The notes under the pieces: generated by a model
What the model was told of the DNA's origin: nothing
Databases searched by the model: none
What the model saw: only the letters and a program-made list of their open reading frames with translations
Shown here: positions 12,601 through 24,385 of the stretch, in pieces
Position numbering within the stretch: the first letter of the stretch is position 1
Layout of the letters: every line of letters begins with the position of its first letter
NCBI RefSeq assembly: GCF_047496725.1
Contig: NC_132970.1
Location: 8,267,501 to 8,331,500, forward strand
Direction: 5' to 3'
Source of the DNA: Anoplolepis gracilipes
Lineage: Eukaryota > Arthropoda > Insecta > Hymenoptera > Formicidae
Length of the DNA stretch: 64,000 nucleotides
Program-made: the position numbers and the translations under genes

Positions 12601-15438
12601 ATTGAGTTTACTTAGCAGACAAATGATACAACAGTTCTTAGATGAGTTAATATGGAGAGAGATGTATGGAGGTACAGCAGAACGAGCGTTTGATAATATT
12701 ATTCGACACATCGCAGAACAAACTAAATTCGATTCTAGTAAGTAATAAAGCAATCGTGTTATTCTGACAAGATAATAATTTTTTATCGTCCGCGTATTTA
12801 GTAATTTTCCATCTTTAAATAAAAAGATTATATATTTTTTCAGATGACAATTTGTTAGATCGTTTGGCAAAAATTGCTTCTAATCCATTTTATAATTGGT
12901 CTTATTCAAATAATTCATCAGCAATGGATACGTCAGTGATATCCACAATAGATTCAACTCCAATAACTGATGTAATATCGTCACAGAATACTAAAATCCC
13001 GGATGCTATTCCAATAAAAGCTTTTGTAAAACGAGGAAGAAAGCGAATGCATCCTTCGGAACACGAGCTACAAAGACCTGCAATCGATTTCAAAAATAAT
13101 AAAGATGATAAAGACGGAAAAGAATTTAAAGATCAAATTCAGCTCCAAGAATTGTATTATGCTACAATGGAAGGTGATAAGAACCTGATCTTAAAGGAAC
13201 ACAAATCTCCATTATATTTCAAGGTTCGCTGTCATACTGTATCGGCATTTTTTGTAATTTCTGAGATATATTTGTATATATTTTTTTTTCGGCTTAGTGT
13301 TTCCTCTGCACGACGGTGATGAGATCTAATACCGAAGTAATGGAGCATATGATTAGTCACGTACCCCCGCAAGTGCCAGGTCAATCGGAATTGTCGGTTT
13401 GCCGTTACTGTTGCACCGCGCTTTCATCGCAACATCAAATGCTTACGCATGTGGCAGAAACACACAGCAATTTTGGTCATTCTGACGGCCCCATGGTAAT
13501 TTGTGCTATTTGTGAAGAGAAATTTGGTAAGCTAACATGCCAATATTTTCCACACTCGTTTTACAATTGCTCATAATTTCAAAATTAAATGATTAGAAGA
13601 AATAAGATATACCATGAGAGAAGTTGAAAGAATTGCGTTTTTATGTATGTTTCTTATTTAGGAAAAAGCAAATCGTTAATCGAGCATCTGTCATTAATGC
13701 ATTATCCTTCGGAGATGCCATATCGTTGCGAAAATTGCGGTTATCATACGTCCAGTCATAAGGATGTCATAGATCATTATTATACAATTCACGAAAAAGG
13801 CGAAGGATTGCAATGCCCGTACTGTCTCAAGGTAAAATAGAAGACTGTCATATAGTACGAATGTGTTTCTTTTTCCTATCTTATCAATGTGGATTAAACA
13901 AATGTTATTATTACGAAAGGTAATACAATTTGTAAGCGACGGTAAACCGAGCGCATCCAATGTTCACGCTTACTTGTCGCACATGCAAAGGCACATTGTA
14001 AGAAGAGATCAAGGAAGAGGCAATAAATGTTCAAAATGTTGTCTCTGGTTCAATCAAAAGAGTTCGTTGACGATACATAAACGAGAATTACACGATTATG
14101 TCTTTAATCCAAGTATGTATTTATATAAACATACTATATACAACTTATTGTTAATGTAGCAAGAAGGATGTTATAAAATCTTGATAATAATGAGGAATTT
14201 TAATGTAGTTAACAAAATTATTAGGAAATTCACATTAAGTTCTCTTATAATATATATAGTGTATGTTTATAACATATTTTAATATGTGATAAAATATGTG
14301 CAATTTAAAATTTTCAAGAAGTACAACAAAAGAATAAGTCAAATTATGTATACATATATAAACTGAATACACAACACCTCATATTGACTTATTATTTTGC
14401 TGTACTTCTTAGAAATTAAAAATTGTACATATTTCATTGATATATGTTATAATATACATCTCTTGATATTGAAAATTTATAAGATTAAAAATAAAACAGG
14501 AGTCTCTATAATATAATATTCCTGTTAATTATTTCATTGATTAATGAAAACTGAAAAGATAACTAAAAATTATAATTTATATGTTTATTTCTTATATTGT
14601 GTCATTTTAACTTCTTTTGAATATACTTTTTTATTTATTATATGAAAAAAGATTGTTTATTACATTTAATAGCGTAACAAATATTTACAGAAGCAGTACC
14701 ATACTCTGCTGGTAAAAGTGACATAATGGTCCCGGCAGAACGACCAGAAATGATACGATTTACTGTAGATAGCCCCCCACCTGAATTACCACCGGACGAA
14801 AAGATACAAAAATGGAATACTGGTCCAGTAATAGTGAACACTTCCATCAGATATTTAGCATGCCAGGAATGCGAAGAAGATATTGATGAAGAAGAGCATT
14901 ATCCGTAAGCATATTATTCTACAATTAATCATTTTGCAAACTATATTACATAAATCATTTAATCAACAGTGGTGAACAACGATGTCAACAGTGCCGTTAT
15001 GTTACATGCTGTTGGCGTGCATTCCAAGAACACCAACAACAAATCCATAATGAAAGGCCAAAGACCAGTTTGATCGTGCCATCTCCTTTAATCAACATCC
15101 CCCTAGAAAAGAAACTACAATGTCCGTGCGGTTACACATCAACTGATGGCAACCAATTAGGTATGATATAGATAAATGCAATTGTTAGTATACAGATTAA
15201 TTTAAATTGGTGTCATATTACAGCAAGACACTTAACAAAATGTAATAAAGTATTGGCACGTCCCATCGAAGAATCAGCACCATCTGGTATGCTCGACAGT
15301 TTAGGATTAGTTCCAAAAACTTCTTCTGAGGTATGATATTTTTATTTATAATAATTTGTTGTTCTTATCTGATTCTAATTCTATTTCTTTTGATTATAGG
15401 AAGCTGATGCATATGAAAAATTCAATTCACGCAATTAA
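9664..15438 (+). CDS. row: row/POGZ-like C2H2 zinc-finger protein with a transposase-derived domain
   Basis: Probable orthologue of fly row (relative of woc), a POGZ-like chromatin protein of the HP1-associated WOC/ROW group; the name is an inference from architecture. Nineteen exons join in frame: 9664-9804, 9877-9965, 10379-10436, 10541-10676, 10733-10791, 10880-10948, 11060-11123, 11211-11342, 11464-11646, 11725-12215, 12287-12737, 12844-13223, 13298-13526, 13662-13831, 13920-14112, 14691-14904, 14970-15160, 15224-15330 and 15400-15438, giving 1131 residues. Residues 1-250 are Q/T-rich and low complexity. Residues 311-625 resemble an IS1595/Merlin-type transposase. A GRKR AT-hook-like motif follows, then about eight C2H2 or C2HC fingers from residue 752 (CFLC...H, CRYC, CAIC, CENC, CPYC, CSKC, CQQC, CPCG). 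The acceptor at 13919 has a weak pyrimidine tract and is the least certain junction. AATAAA at 15771 follows. Confidence 0.85.
11725..12737 (+). other. Transposase-derived domain inside the row-like gene
   Basis: Two exons (11725-12215 and 12287-12737) encode residues 311-625 with the layout of IS1595/ISXO2 and eukaryotic Merlin transposases: an N-terminal helical and cysteine-containing part, WISSCCPDRFVSVFSGSLF (like the family's R-x-S-x-x-x-G-S-x-F), a WACQTNVQNVVSWVKVS segment, then MGGKNSVIQIGVIS where the family has GG...VEIDES. Further on, KIMTDF corresponds to the family's second aspartate (SD), followed at the same spacing by GYIH, and SNYHIMEYL corresponds to TNTIExxW. The first catalytic Asp is Gly459 here, whereas Asp529 and Glu566 could represent the other two. 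The frame is fully open and spliced into the host protein, so this is a domesticated, probably catalytically dead, domain. The family assignment is by eye. Confidence 0.6.
14256..14465. repeat. Long imperfect inverted repeat in a row-like gene intron
   Basis: Within the intron between 14112 and 14691, the left arm around 14288-14343 (AAATATGTGCAATTT ... AAGAAGTACAACAAA ... AATAAGTCAA) is matched in reverse complement by 14382-14438 (TTGACTTATTATTTTGCTGT ... ACTTCTT ... AAATTGTACATATTT). Weaker pairing continues outward to about 14256 and 14465. The loop is about 40 AT-rich bases. It resembles a non-autonomous fold-back element that has begun to decay. The transcript would fold here inside the intron. 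Confidence 0.75.
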
Positions 15439-15609
15439 ATGACATAAAAATGTAATGTAACAAAAATGTAATTGCTATTAATATGAATGAGAAAATTGCT
15501 GTATTAGGATGAATGACATATATAAACAGATATGAAACTCTTCTATAAAAAAACAATGTGTAAAACATGACTTTATCTAGATGGTAAAAATCTATATTTA
15601 ATCTTTTTA

Positions 15610-15703
15610 TAATTTTGATTTTTTTTCGATTCTACAACGTCCAAAAAGATTGGAATAAAACTTTTATAAGTTGTTATAGAATCGAAAAAAATATTCAAAA
15701 TTA
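15610..15703. repeat. Inverted repeat in the row-like 3' UTR region
   Basis: The left arm (AATTTTGATTTTTTTTCGAT then TCTACAAC, from 15610) is matched by the right arm (GTTGTTATAGAATCGAAAAA onward to AAAATT, ending about 15703). A roughly 35-base middle contains a weaker match. The element lies between the stop codon at 15438 and the AATAAA at 15771, so it would be part of the mature 3' UTR and could form an RNA hairpin. Confidence 0.7.
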
Positions 15704-15793
15704 TTTTGTTATATCATTGTACAATATTATACATTAACATCTTTCGAATTTACGTCTGTTTCATAATTCGAATAAATAAAGCTGCAATATTTA

Positions 15794-15935
15794 CAAACAT
15801 GTAACTATCAACTTGGCAATGAGAGTCATGCGCGGATGTTAATGCGTAAATTTCTAAAAAGAAATTTCTTTTTAGAAATTTACGCATTAACATCCGCGCA
15901 TGGCTCTCATTGCCAAGTTGATAGTTACGTGTTTG
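15794..15935. repeat. Near-perfect 142-base palindrome just past the row-like gene
   Basis: The arms of about 70 bases run from CAAACATGTAACTATCAACT at 15794 to the mirrored AGTTGATAGTTACGTGTTTG ending at 15935. I see only two mismatched pairs (ATGT/ACGT near the ends, and GAGAGTCATG against CATGGCTCTC), and the centre GAAATTTC has no loop. It begins about 15 bases after the likely polyadenylation signals at 15771-15780. The near-identity of the arms implies recent origin or ongoing arm conversion. It has no coding capacity. It may be a fold-back element, and read-through transcripts would form a long perfect hairpin. Confidence 0.9.
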
Positions 15936-18195
15936 TTTACGTATTTTTTTGAGTAATTAACGAAAAGTAATAAACGCGGAAAGCATAATAAATATAGTTT
16001 GATTCTGAATTTTCGCTTATGTATTGAAATCACAGACTTTTATATATTAATTTCTATATATAGAAATCGACGATTGAAATGTATAAGCTAAATGTCTGAT
16101 TATTATATATATTGATATAATTAGGAAAGACATACAATATAAATAATTATTGTATGTTTTGTATATTAACATTAATGAAAAATTGTATTGTCAAATTTAA
16201 AAATACAATTTGAACACATAAGAATTATACATAAAACAAAGACAAATGCTTTATATAATTTACAATATGTCTTCATAAAAATTTGGTTATGTAGTAGTAA
16301 TAAAATATATTTAATTATATATCATAATTAAATGGTTTAATTATGTTAATTTATTTTACTTACATACTCAATATATTTTAATTACAAATTTTGCACATAA
16401 AGATCACATTAAACAAAAACATTTGCACAAAACGGAAGCAAAAAACTGTCAAAAAATAAACAAGAGGTAACAATATAGTTTTATTAAATGTTTATTTAGC
16501 AATTACGTCTTCATGTTTGAATAAGAAACGCATACATATTTACTTTTCGTGTGTGTTTATGTGTGTGTATATATGTGTATGTGTCAGAGATACGAATATA
16601 TAATACTAACTGACGGGATAAAACGCACGGAATTATCAATTTAAAAACTTGAGGCAAAATTCTCAATAATTATTTGCGTGAAGTTAACATACAATAGTCC
16701 GTCATTCTGTACTTATCTTTATCTATATTCCTAATAAGCTATTAACACTTTTTTTTAATTTTTTAAATATTTTCCATTTTTTTGTATTTTTATATTTTTC
16801 ATGTTGTCCATTATCAAGTCAACACTAAAGAACGCATTTATTAGCAAAATCTCTTCAATGTTAACTGATTGGGGATTACCAGATATACTATTACTTATAC
16901 TTAAGAGTCTATACCATTAAAGAAAAGTTAATAAGATAATAATTATATATGTATATATAACGCGCGATGAATATGATTTATAATAATCCTGTATCTATCA
17001 ATTTTAAGTAATTGGAAAAAATATTTACCTGAAATTTTTTTCGATCATCAGTACATATTTCTAATTCAAACTTTTTGCAATGTTATGTTATCCTTAATAG
17101 CAAGCGTTCCCCTTAAATTGAAGAATACTCAACTTATTTGAGCATATTTTATAAAATAAATTCAAAGATTTTAAATTGCCACCACACACAAAAATAGACA
17201 AAAATTTTTTTTACTTAACAGAAACTATCCGTGAAACTACAAAGAAGGAATAATTACATCTTGCTGTCACATCTGTTATAAATAATGTCAATTAATTAAT
17301 TTCTTATAAAGCATATCATTGTCACTAATTTATGAGTTTTTAGAAAGGATGAAAAATAAACTACTGAATGAATTTCATCGACACTCAAACAACGCAAGTA
17401 TTAAATCTAGATTATACATGATCAATAATACTTATAGATAAGGAAATGTACTTATATTAACGAAGAATATTGTGGTGATACCCAATCTGCCACAATTAAC
17501 ATTGAGATATATCGATAATAAATTTTCTCTAAAATTTAACAGTTTGTCGTCGCATTCAGTTGTTAATATGCGACTCCAAATTCCGTCAAATTTCGTCACG
17601 TGGGAAGCTTTGTCAGCAACTTATATGCTCTTAGAATAATTATTAACATTGTGTTCAAGAGAATGAATCGATATACCCATCGAAAGCCTTTTATGTACGC
17701 GTTCTACGTATTCCCGACTATATTTTTTTTGTTTTTCCATCAAGCCTCTTAAATTTAACGCCAAGGTGTTTCCTGTGATCACCTAATGTAAATTCTTTTT
17801 TTGCATTGTTAAATTTCTACAATGATTATGTCGAAACTAAATCTCCAAATTTTTGAAACTAAAATGTAAATTATAATATACATATAGCAAAACTTAAAAA
17901 TATATAAAATATTGAATCATTTTCAGAATTTTCCAATTGTCTCCTTTTCAGAATTTCAGACTCGAACTATGTGTGGCGATACCTGTAATATAAAATATAA
18001 CAAAATTCAAATAATTATACCTATAAAATCATAATAATAAATGCATAAAAAATAGAAAAAACTTAATAAACAGAAAATGATTAAATAATCAACTCTAATA
18101 GAGGAAGTTGTAGAGAGCTGGAAACTTTTTAATGTCTCTTCCCTTGACTCAATACCTGTGCGTTAAATTTGAGAAAGACCGAACTGCCTTGCCGA
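15936..18195. other. Convergent intergenic region and probable long antizyme 3' UTR
   Basis: About 2.3 kb of AT-rich sequence separates the 3' ends of two convergent genes. No coding frame of any quality is present. Much of the right-hand part is probably antizyme 3' UTR, since several TTTATT sequences (AATAAA on the minus strand) occur, for example near 16485-16495. A short GT/TG run lies near 16549-16583. Nothing else recognised. Confidence 0.5.
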
Positions 18196-20343
18196 TTACT
18201 CGATGGCATAGAGCATGTAGAGATTGCCAGCATCACTGCCTGGCGGTACCAAGGCATGAGTTGGTGGCAGAACCGTGAAGCCCAAGAACATGAAGGTACG
18301 AACCAGCATTGCTAGACCATAACAACAGAACGATTTAGACGGTGAATCTTTCTCGTCGACACAAAAATCTTCGACGTTTGTGCCAAAGAACGGCAACCGA
18401 CAAGTACCTCGATCTGATCTATCTTTACGAAGGCAGACAATGATATTGGTACAGCGCAATGTTTCTTCGGCGTATTCTAGCAGCGAGACAAAGCCCTCCT
18501 TTGATCCTTCGGGCAGAAGGCAGCTCGGTACGCGTATGTATAGACAACGACGCCACGCTACGGTCTCCCATTCGACAGATGTACTCTCGGTCAAGTGGAG
18601 AGTGAACGTTAGACGCAATGGTTCGTTACTTCTCACAGCTTTCAACAATTCATCCTCCTGTGTGTCGTGACAAAGGGAATTAGAACTCTTTGTTCGTTTA
18701 TTAGAAATATTTTGCATTCGTATAATCGTAAAAAAAATTATTTCTAGTTTCTAAAAGTGAAGTTTTTACCTTCCTTCTTAAGATACGTACTTGCACAATG
18801 TGGGAGCTCACAGAGAGCTGACTCTGCTTGATCCCCACGCCGCGGCTCTCTGTGTTGACTGTGGATACAGACAATGCGGCATGGGGCACATCAGGACCAC
18901 CACAGAGGCCCCACGCCCAGCGTTATACAGTAATGCTGTTGCAGTCTAGAACCTTCTTCTAGGCTCTCGTCCATGCATTTACTAGACATTTCACTGGAAC
19001 ATTTTTAGTAATTAGAAATGTGAATCTTGAGTTCCACATTAATCATAGTCATCTAACAATAAGTCCAAAAAGAAAGTCTAATATTATAATTAACATATAG
19101 AATGTATATATAATAATGTAAAAATGTGTGTGTGAATATCTATGTGGTTGAGGATTACGGAAAACAAGGAAAGATAATAATAAATTTACACATATGTATA
19201 TTTATTTTTTCAGCGAATATATGATAATAAATATCTGATCGATATCATGAAATAAGGAGCGTTATTTTTTAAAAGGAGGATGACATATTTGAAGCATAAA
19301 CAGTAGATAGATATACTGCCAAGAATCTTGAAATTCTTAATGAAGTACTTATATAAGTTTAGAATGCTTATCTCTTTTCCAGCTGATATAATCGAGTTAT
19401 CGCGGGAGTTAGATAAATTACGCGGCACTTTGTTTTATATTATGTTTTTCTATTATTATAATACTTTGACGATCAAAATGCACGATTTATAAGAATAATA
19501 AAAATCATCAATGTCATTAAACGACGCTACACTGATAATGTATCGTTTCCTTGAGAGATCATCTTTAGAAGATTCAAACATAAAATAAAGAAACGTAGGA
19601 TGTCTACCTGGGCATTTTGAGTGGAAATTTTTGCTACGTGATGTAGCAAAATCGACAGGGAACGTTCACTGAGATGACACGTGGCGATGATGCGATGGGT
19701 CGCGTGACCAGATCGTTTTAGAAAAATAAATTAAAGCAACATTCACGCGCGGATTTTTAAAGAAAAAATGAGCGACTGCCGTACCGCGCGGCCGAGATAT
19801 GCGATTTATAAAGTGTGTACAACGAATAACCGCGTTACCGGGCCCGTTATTGTCGGTCGCGTATCAGCGTCATTTAAATGGGCACTTCGCCAAACAAATA
19901 ACGCGCATTTTGCGACCGAGAGAAACCGATTGCTTCTGCTTACATCTTTTACAGATGGTTCTGCTGGCCGGAGACACTTCTGGCGACTCGTGCTAAATGT
20001 AACGGTGTTTCGCCTATTGACATTGGGAAATGTCGGTGCTTACGTAAGAAAGCTGCAAGCGCGCACTTGCAACATTTTGTAAACAAACAGTTTAATTGTA
20101 CGCGTAACAATTTATAAATACATATTCTCGACTATGCTTGTCGCGCCCTCCAAATTAATACTAATATCCGTCATTGATATGTATGCGTATCGTTTCATAC
20201 ATTAGACAGTGTTAGATTCTTGGAACATATTAATTATAGAAATTTAACAAGACAATAATAAGATTTACGCAATAAATAGTTCAATATTTTGAGTATTGTG
20301 ATTAACAATTCGTTAGATTTTATCAGGTCGTGTGGATTTGATC

Positions 20344-20420
<77 letters not shown>

Positions 20421-20975
20421 CGATATTTTATCAATATTCATAAATATTTTCCTTCATATGTTTTTCATTTAAAACATATTCTGATTATAATCAATATCAC
20501 GTGAGACTGCATGAGATGATGGAAAATGGATGATTGATGATAATCTCATGGATAATATCAATTGTATAAAGATTTTATTAATAAGATATTAATAAGATAT
20601 TTTATTGTTTTATTAATACAACAAAGATTTCAATTTTTTTCTACTATACAATTGATTATGAAAACGTATAAATAACAAAGTTTGTTACATATTTTTTGGT
20701 ATTCCATATTAGATCCGATTTAAAATGATGCAATAATAGATTTAATATAATATAATTAGTACCAAAACATATGAAATGTCAAAAGTCTTCAACAAAAGTC
20801 GAAGATATGATTAAAAGCAGTTTCCAAGTTCAAATGTTATCGGTACCTAACAATAGGTCATCTATTTACGTTCAAATGTTTAATATAACACAATAATATT
20901 CATCATTCACTGTAATATGACAGAATGAGATAAAACCTGACTATATGTGGCATTGTTTAATATCTATTAATTTAA

Positions 20976-21010
<35 letters not shown>

Positions 21011-24000
21011 TCACACACATTTTACGTCTAAGAAGAAAGCACAAAAGACAAAATTTAACTAAAATAAATCTATTGCCTTTATTCCGTGACAGTTTGCGCA
21101 ACGACCTTGCATGTTTCAGCTCAGAGCTCTGTTCGCGTTTTATTAATCGTTCTGGAAGCTTCTCGGAGTCGATTGGTAAATTTGATTAGAGAGGCACTCT
21201 CAAGCTTCTAATACATTCATCAATTGTATTCTTCTAGGAGACAAAGTGTTTTCGACGCAATAATATTGTCCGTGATCAGCCATTTGACGTAACGACTCGC
21301 CTTAAAGTCAATATATCAAACGACCCATAAGAATGCTTACATTCATTTTATATGTTATTTTTTATTGATTAAAATAAAACCCAATTGTAAAAAAGTAGAA
21401 AAAAACAAATACAGATGTGAAAATTCCAAAGTACATATTTTCATTATATTCGTTGCTTATTCGATCGAATATTGTATATTTGCACGAACAAAAGGATGAT
21501 TTGCACTACTTGTTACTATAACTATTGACTACAATAGGATAACTCGCTAAATATAATTCATACAATTGCTAGAAATTACATAAGAAATATTTAATAACGA
21601 AAAGCTGATTGAAGAACCGTTTTAGAATTACCAACAATGAAACATTTTCCTTATCACGCGAACGGTACGTCAAAAATAGATCACAATACTTTGGATATAT
21701 AATAATCGATTGTGCACTTGTGTATATTAAGAATGTAAATTTTACCATAAAATTTAGTGAATTTATTTATTAAGAAAATTATTAAAATTTCCTTAAATTC
21801 ATGAATAAACTTATGTAATGCATAGTATATAGTGACGAAATAATATAATTTATTCATAGCAAAGAACTGAAGTATGAGACAGAACTCCATTGTTTGCGTA
21901 TCATTGCGATATATGACGAGCATAATTTATTATCATTATGTGCATTATCCTGTGTGTGTTATCGCCTTCGAGAAAAAAAACAATTAAATGAAATGACGAT
22001 TCATCGCGCATTTTTCTTTATTCATTTTATCATTACAATCGTGGGATTTAGAATGATGGATAAAATGATTTCAATCTACTTTTAAAAATGTTTTCTACGC
22101 GGTGTAATCGAAAGATGTAAATAAGATAAAATGGTATTGCTGACTGTATATCGATTGACCGAGACACGAGGCAACCTGATGTGTAAAAGAAAGCACAAAG
22201 CCAATGTCGCTGCTCTAACGGTTTACCGTTCGCGTTTCACACGAATGAGCACGATCGTATATTACTAAAGTGAGCTATATAAATCACACACATTATTTTA
22301 ATTAACAAAGTTATATAGATCTAGATAATTTGACGTAAAACTACTTGACTTTAGAATAATAAAACCTTTTAATTTTCCTGTGGAATTTTCAATATATATT
22401 TTTTATAAGAATTATGTGAAATAATAGTCATATTATTAAACTGATAGAAAATATCGATGAATTAGAAAATCACATAAAAATTGAAAATATATAATAAACC
22501 TAGATCACATACATTTTTTTGTTCTAGTGTATGAGTCACAATGTCTTGTCGCAGTTTTTTAGCTGTCTCAAAAATTTACAAAATTATATATAAATTTTAC
22601 AAAGATTTATATATATTTCTTAGAATCTGTAGAAAAAAATCATATGCAACAAAAGTTAAAAAATAAATTTTAAACATTTTATTTTATTAACTAAGCCTTC
22701 GAGATATTCTATTATTCTATTTATTTTGGATATTCTATTCTTTTATTTGTTAAAATATTGATAGGGTCAAAATAACCCACATGTGATCTTTAAGGATTAA
22801 ATATTTTGTTCGTATTGAAATTTTAATTTTTCTTCAAACCCAGCGCTGATTAGATAGTTAAAATAGCGCGTAGTCATTATTCATTGATTCATTCTTTATC
22901 TTTTTGATTTTAATATCAGATAGATTTCAACAGTTTTAAGGATTAATACATTAAACAAGAGTTACTTGGTCGCATAATTTCGCAATGAGTTTAATATCAT
23001 CAAAGCAAAGATAAGGACAACTTAAGCGAGAAACCTTCTCAAATAAAAAAATTTTACGTTCCTATACTCCTACAATTATGCACAATTAACTGTTTTTAAG
23101 TTAGATTTAATCTAAAGAATTTATTGGAGAGATTATCCTACGCATACGAATTAAGTATAAAAAATTGTATAGCTGCGTCGGATGAAAAGATATAGTATTT
23201 ACATTCACACAAATATTTTCATTTTGTCTAAATAAGCCTCGGAAAAATATGTTATTTTTAAATATATATACTTTATGATTTTATATACTTTATAACTGAC
23301 GAGACATTAAAGAGATGTTTGATAGTTGATGTTTAATATGCGTCAATAAAAATATATTTGTACTTTTTAACCAATCATAATCTTTCATCAGATATCATTA
23401 CTTATCAATTACTTCTTTCAATTAGAAGATTACGTTATCAATTTTTCATTTATATAAATATTATAGCAAATTGCAATGCAAAAATATTTAGACTTAATAC
23501 GTTTGTTTCGAAAGCTCTATATCTAACAAAGATGAAGATGTTAAAAATGTACGATCCCGCTGATATAATTATCTAACGGAACAGCTGATATGAAGGTACT
23601 GACGGTATATGTATACGGTATATATATTCCATGTATCATTCTCTCTCTTTCTCTCTCTCTCTCTCTCTACAAATGATTCTTGAAAGATGTCTGGCTGGCA
23701 GGAAGGATGTCACGTACACTATCATTATCACGAGAAATAGGATCAAATAACAATCTCGAGTCACTCAGTCGCATTCTTTCGCAAGCGATTCGATAACAAT
23801 ATGACTATTACATATACATATATGTACACATTGGACATAAGCTGGTTTATATTACAATCGCCTAACGAAAAAATGTCGCGCAATAATTGGAATAAGATCT
23901 GGCAGTTTATAAACAAAGAGAGGTCCTAAGCACAAGGATTGTCGATACAAAAACATTGTCAATAAACATAAGCCAGAGATGTAAGTCAACGTTTAGACTT

Positions 24001-24385
24001 CGACCATATACATATCTATTGTATGTTGAACATTTACGTCGATCATTGTGCGTTAATTTACACTCCAACTTAGTATCGATTCTATCGGTTCTTCGTAACG
24101 GTTACAATTTATGTGCTCGGGTCTACGAGAGGCTTAAGGACGGAAAGAAGAGCAAAAGTATAAGTAAAGGAAAAGAAATTTAAAAAAAAATTAAATCGCC
24201 GATCAGAAAGGATAAGAAATGCAAAATGGCGACTTGCGGAGAAGGCGAGACAAAAATGGCGTAGTTACGTACACTAGTATACGCGCTGCTATATATACTC
24301 ACCAATTACTGGAAATTAAACTCGGCATTATCGGCTTTTTACTACTTTCACTATTACTTAACGACAGACTGGAGTTAATACTCAT
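18196..24385 (-). CDS. Oaz: Ornithine decarboxylase antizyme, +1 frameshift gene
   Basis: Antizyme binds ornithine decarboxylase, blocks it and sends it to the proteasome, and it also inhibits polyamine uptake. Exons on the minus strand: 24385-24303, 18993-18791 and 18657-18196. ORF1 is 61 codons (starts MSINSSLS, ends ITLGVGPLWWS) and stops at the TGA at 18893-18891. A +1 shift leads into ORF2, starting DVPHAALS, with 187 codons to the stop at 18196. The total is about 248 residues. ORF2 carries the antizyme core: WRRCLYIRVPSCLLPEGSKE, then LLEYAEETL, and near the end FLGFTVLPPTHALVP. The first exon is an inference: its ATG frame ends in phase 2 at a good donor (TTG|GTGAGT), and the acceptor TTCCAG at 18994 restores the ORF1 frame exactly, but the intron is 5.3 kb. 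If it is wrong, ORF1 would begin at the ATG at 18989 and be 32 codons. The fly counterpart is called gutfeeling. Confidence 0.93.
18891..18896 (-). promoter_or_regulatory. Programmed +1 ribosomal frameshift site
   Basis: On the minus strand the frame-0 codons run CTG TGG TGG TCC TGA followed by TGTGCCCC. TCC-TGA-T is the classical antizyme shift site: the ribosome pauses at the UGA and, when polyamines are high, slips one base so GAT is read as the next codon. The context (UGG UCC UGA U) closely matches known animal antizymes. This makes the gene self-regulating by polyamine level. Automated gene models will usually split or truncate the gene here. Confidence 0.95.
20344..20418. repeat. (GA)n microsatellite
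   Basis: A GA dinucleotide run of about 75 bases with one interruption near the start, within the first antizyme intron. On the transcribed (minus) strand it is a CT tract. It is likely to be length-polymorphic between individuals. Confidence 0.97.
20977..21007. repeat. Poly-A run
   Basis: Thirty-one consecutive A bases in the antizyme intron. No retroposed gene body or target-site duplication was recognised beside it, so it is recorded only as a homopolymer; assembly length may be unreliable. Confidence 0.95.

Larger units (their letters stand above)
18994..24302 (-). other. Long first intron of antizyme, with repeats and a CpG-rich patch
   Basis: About 5.3 kb lies between the two ORF1 exons. 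It is mostly AT-rich with no recognisable gene. A less AT-rich, CpG-containing patch at about 19640-20060 could be an alternative promoter or first exon. Microsatellites lie at 20344-20418 and 23641-23668 (CT-rich), and a poly-A run at 20977-21007. The frame containing the GA repeat only encodes an RE repeat and is not a gene. Confidence 0.55.

Noticed and set aside
19768..20082. A 104-codon frame in the CpG-rich patch of the antizyme intron
   Set aside because: No recognisable domain, and a second frame overlaps it. The patch may be regulatory but the frame is not convincing.
20289..20504. Frame encoding a long Arg-Glu repeat
   Set aside because: It is only the translation of the (GA)n microsatellite.
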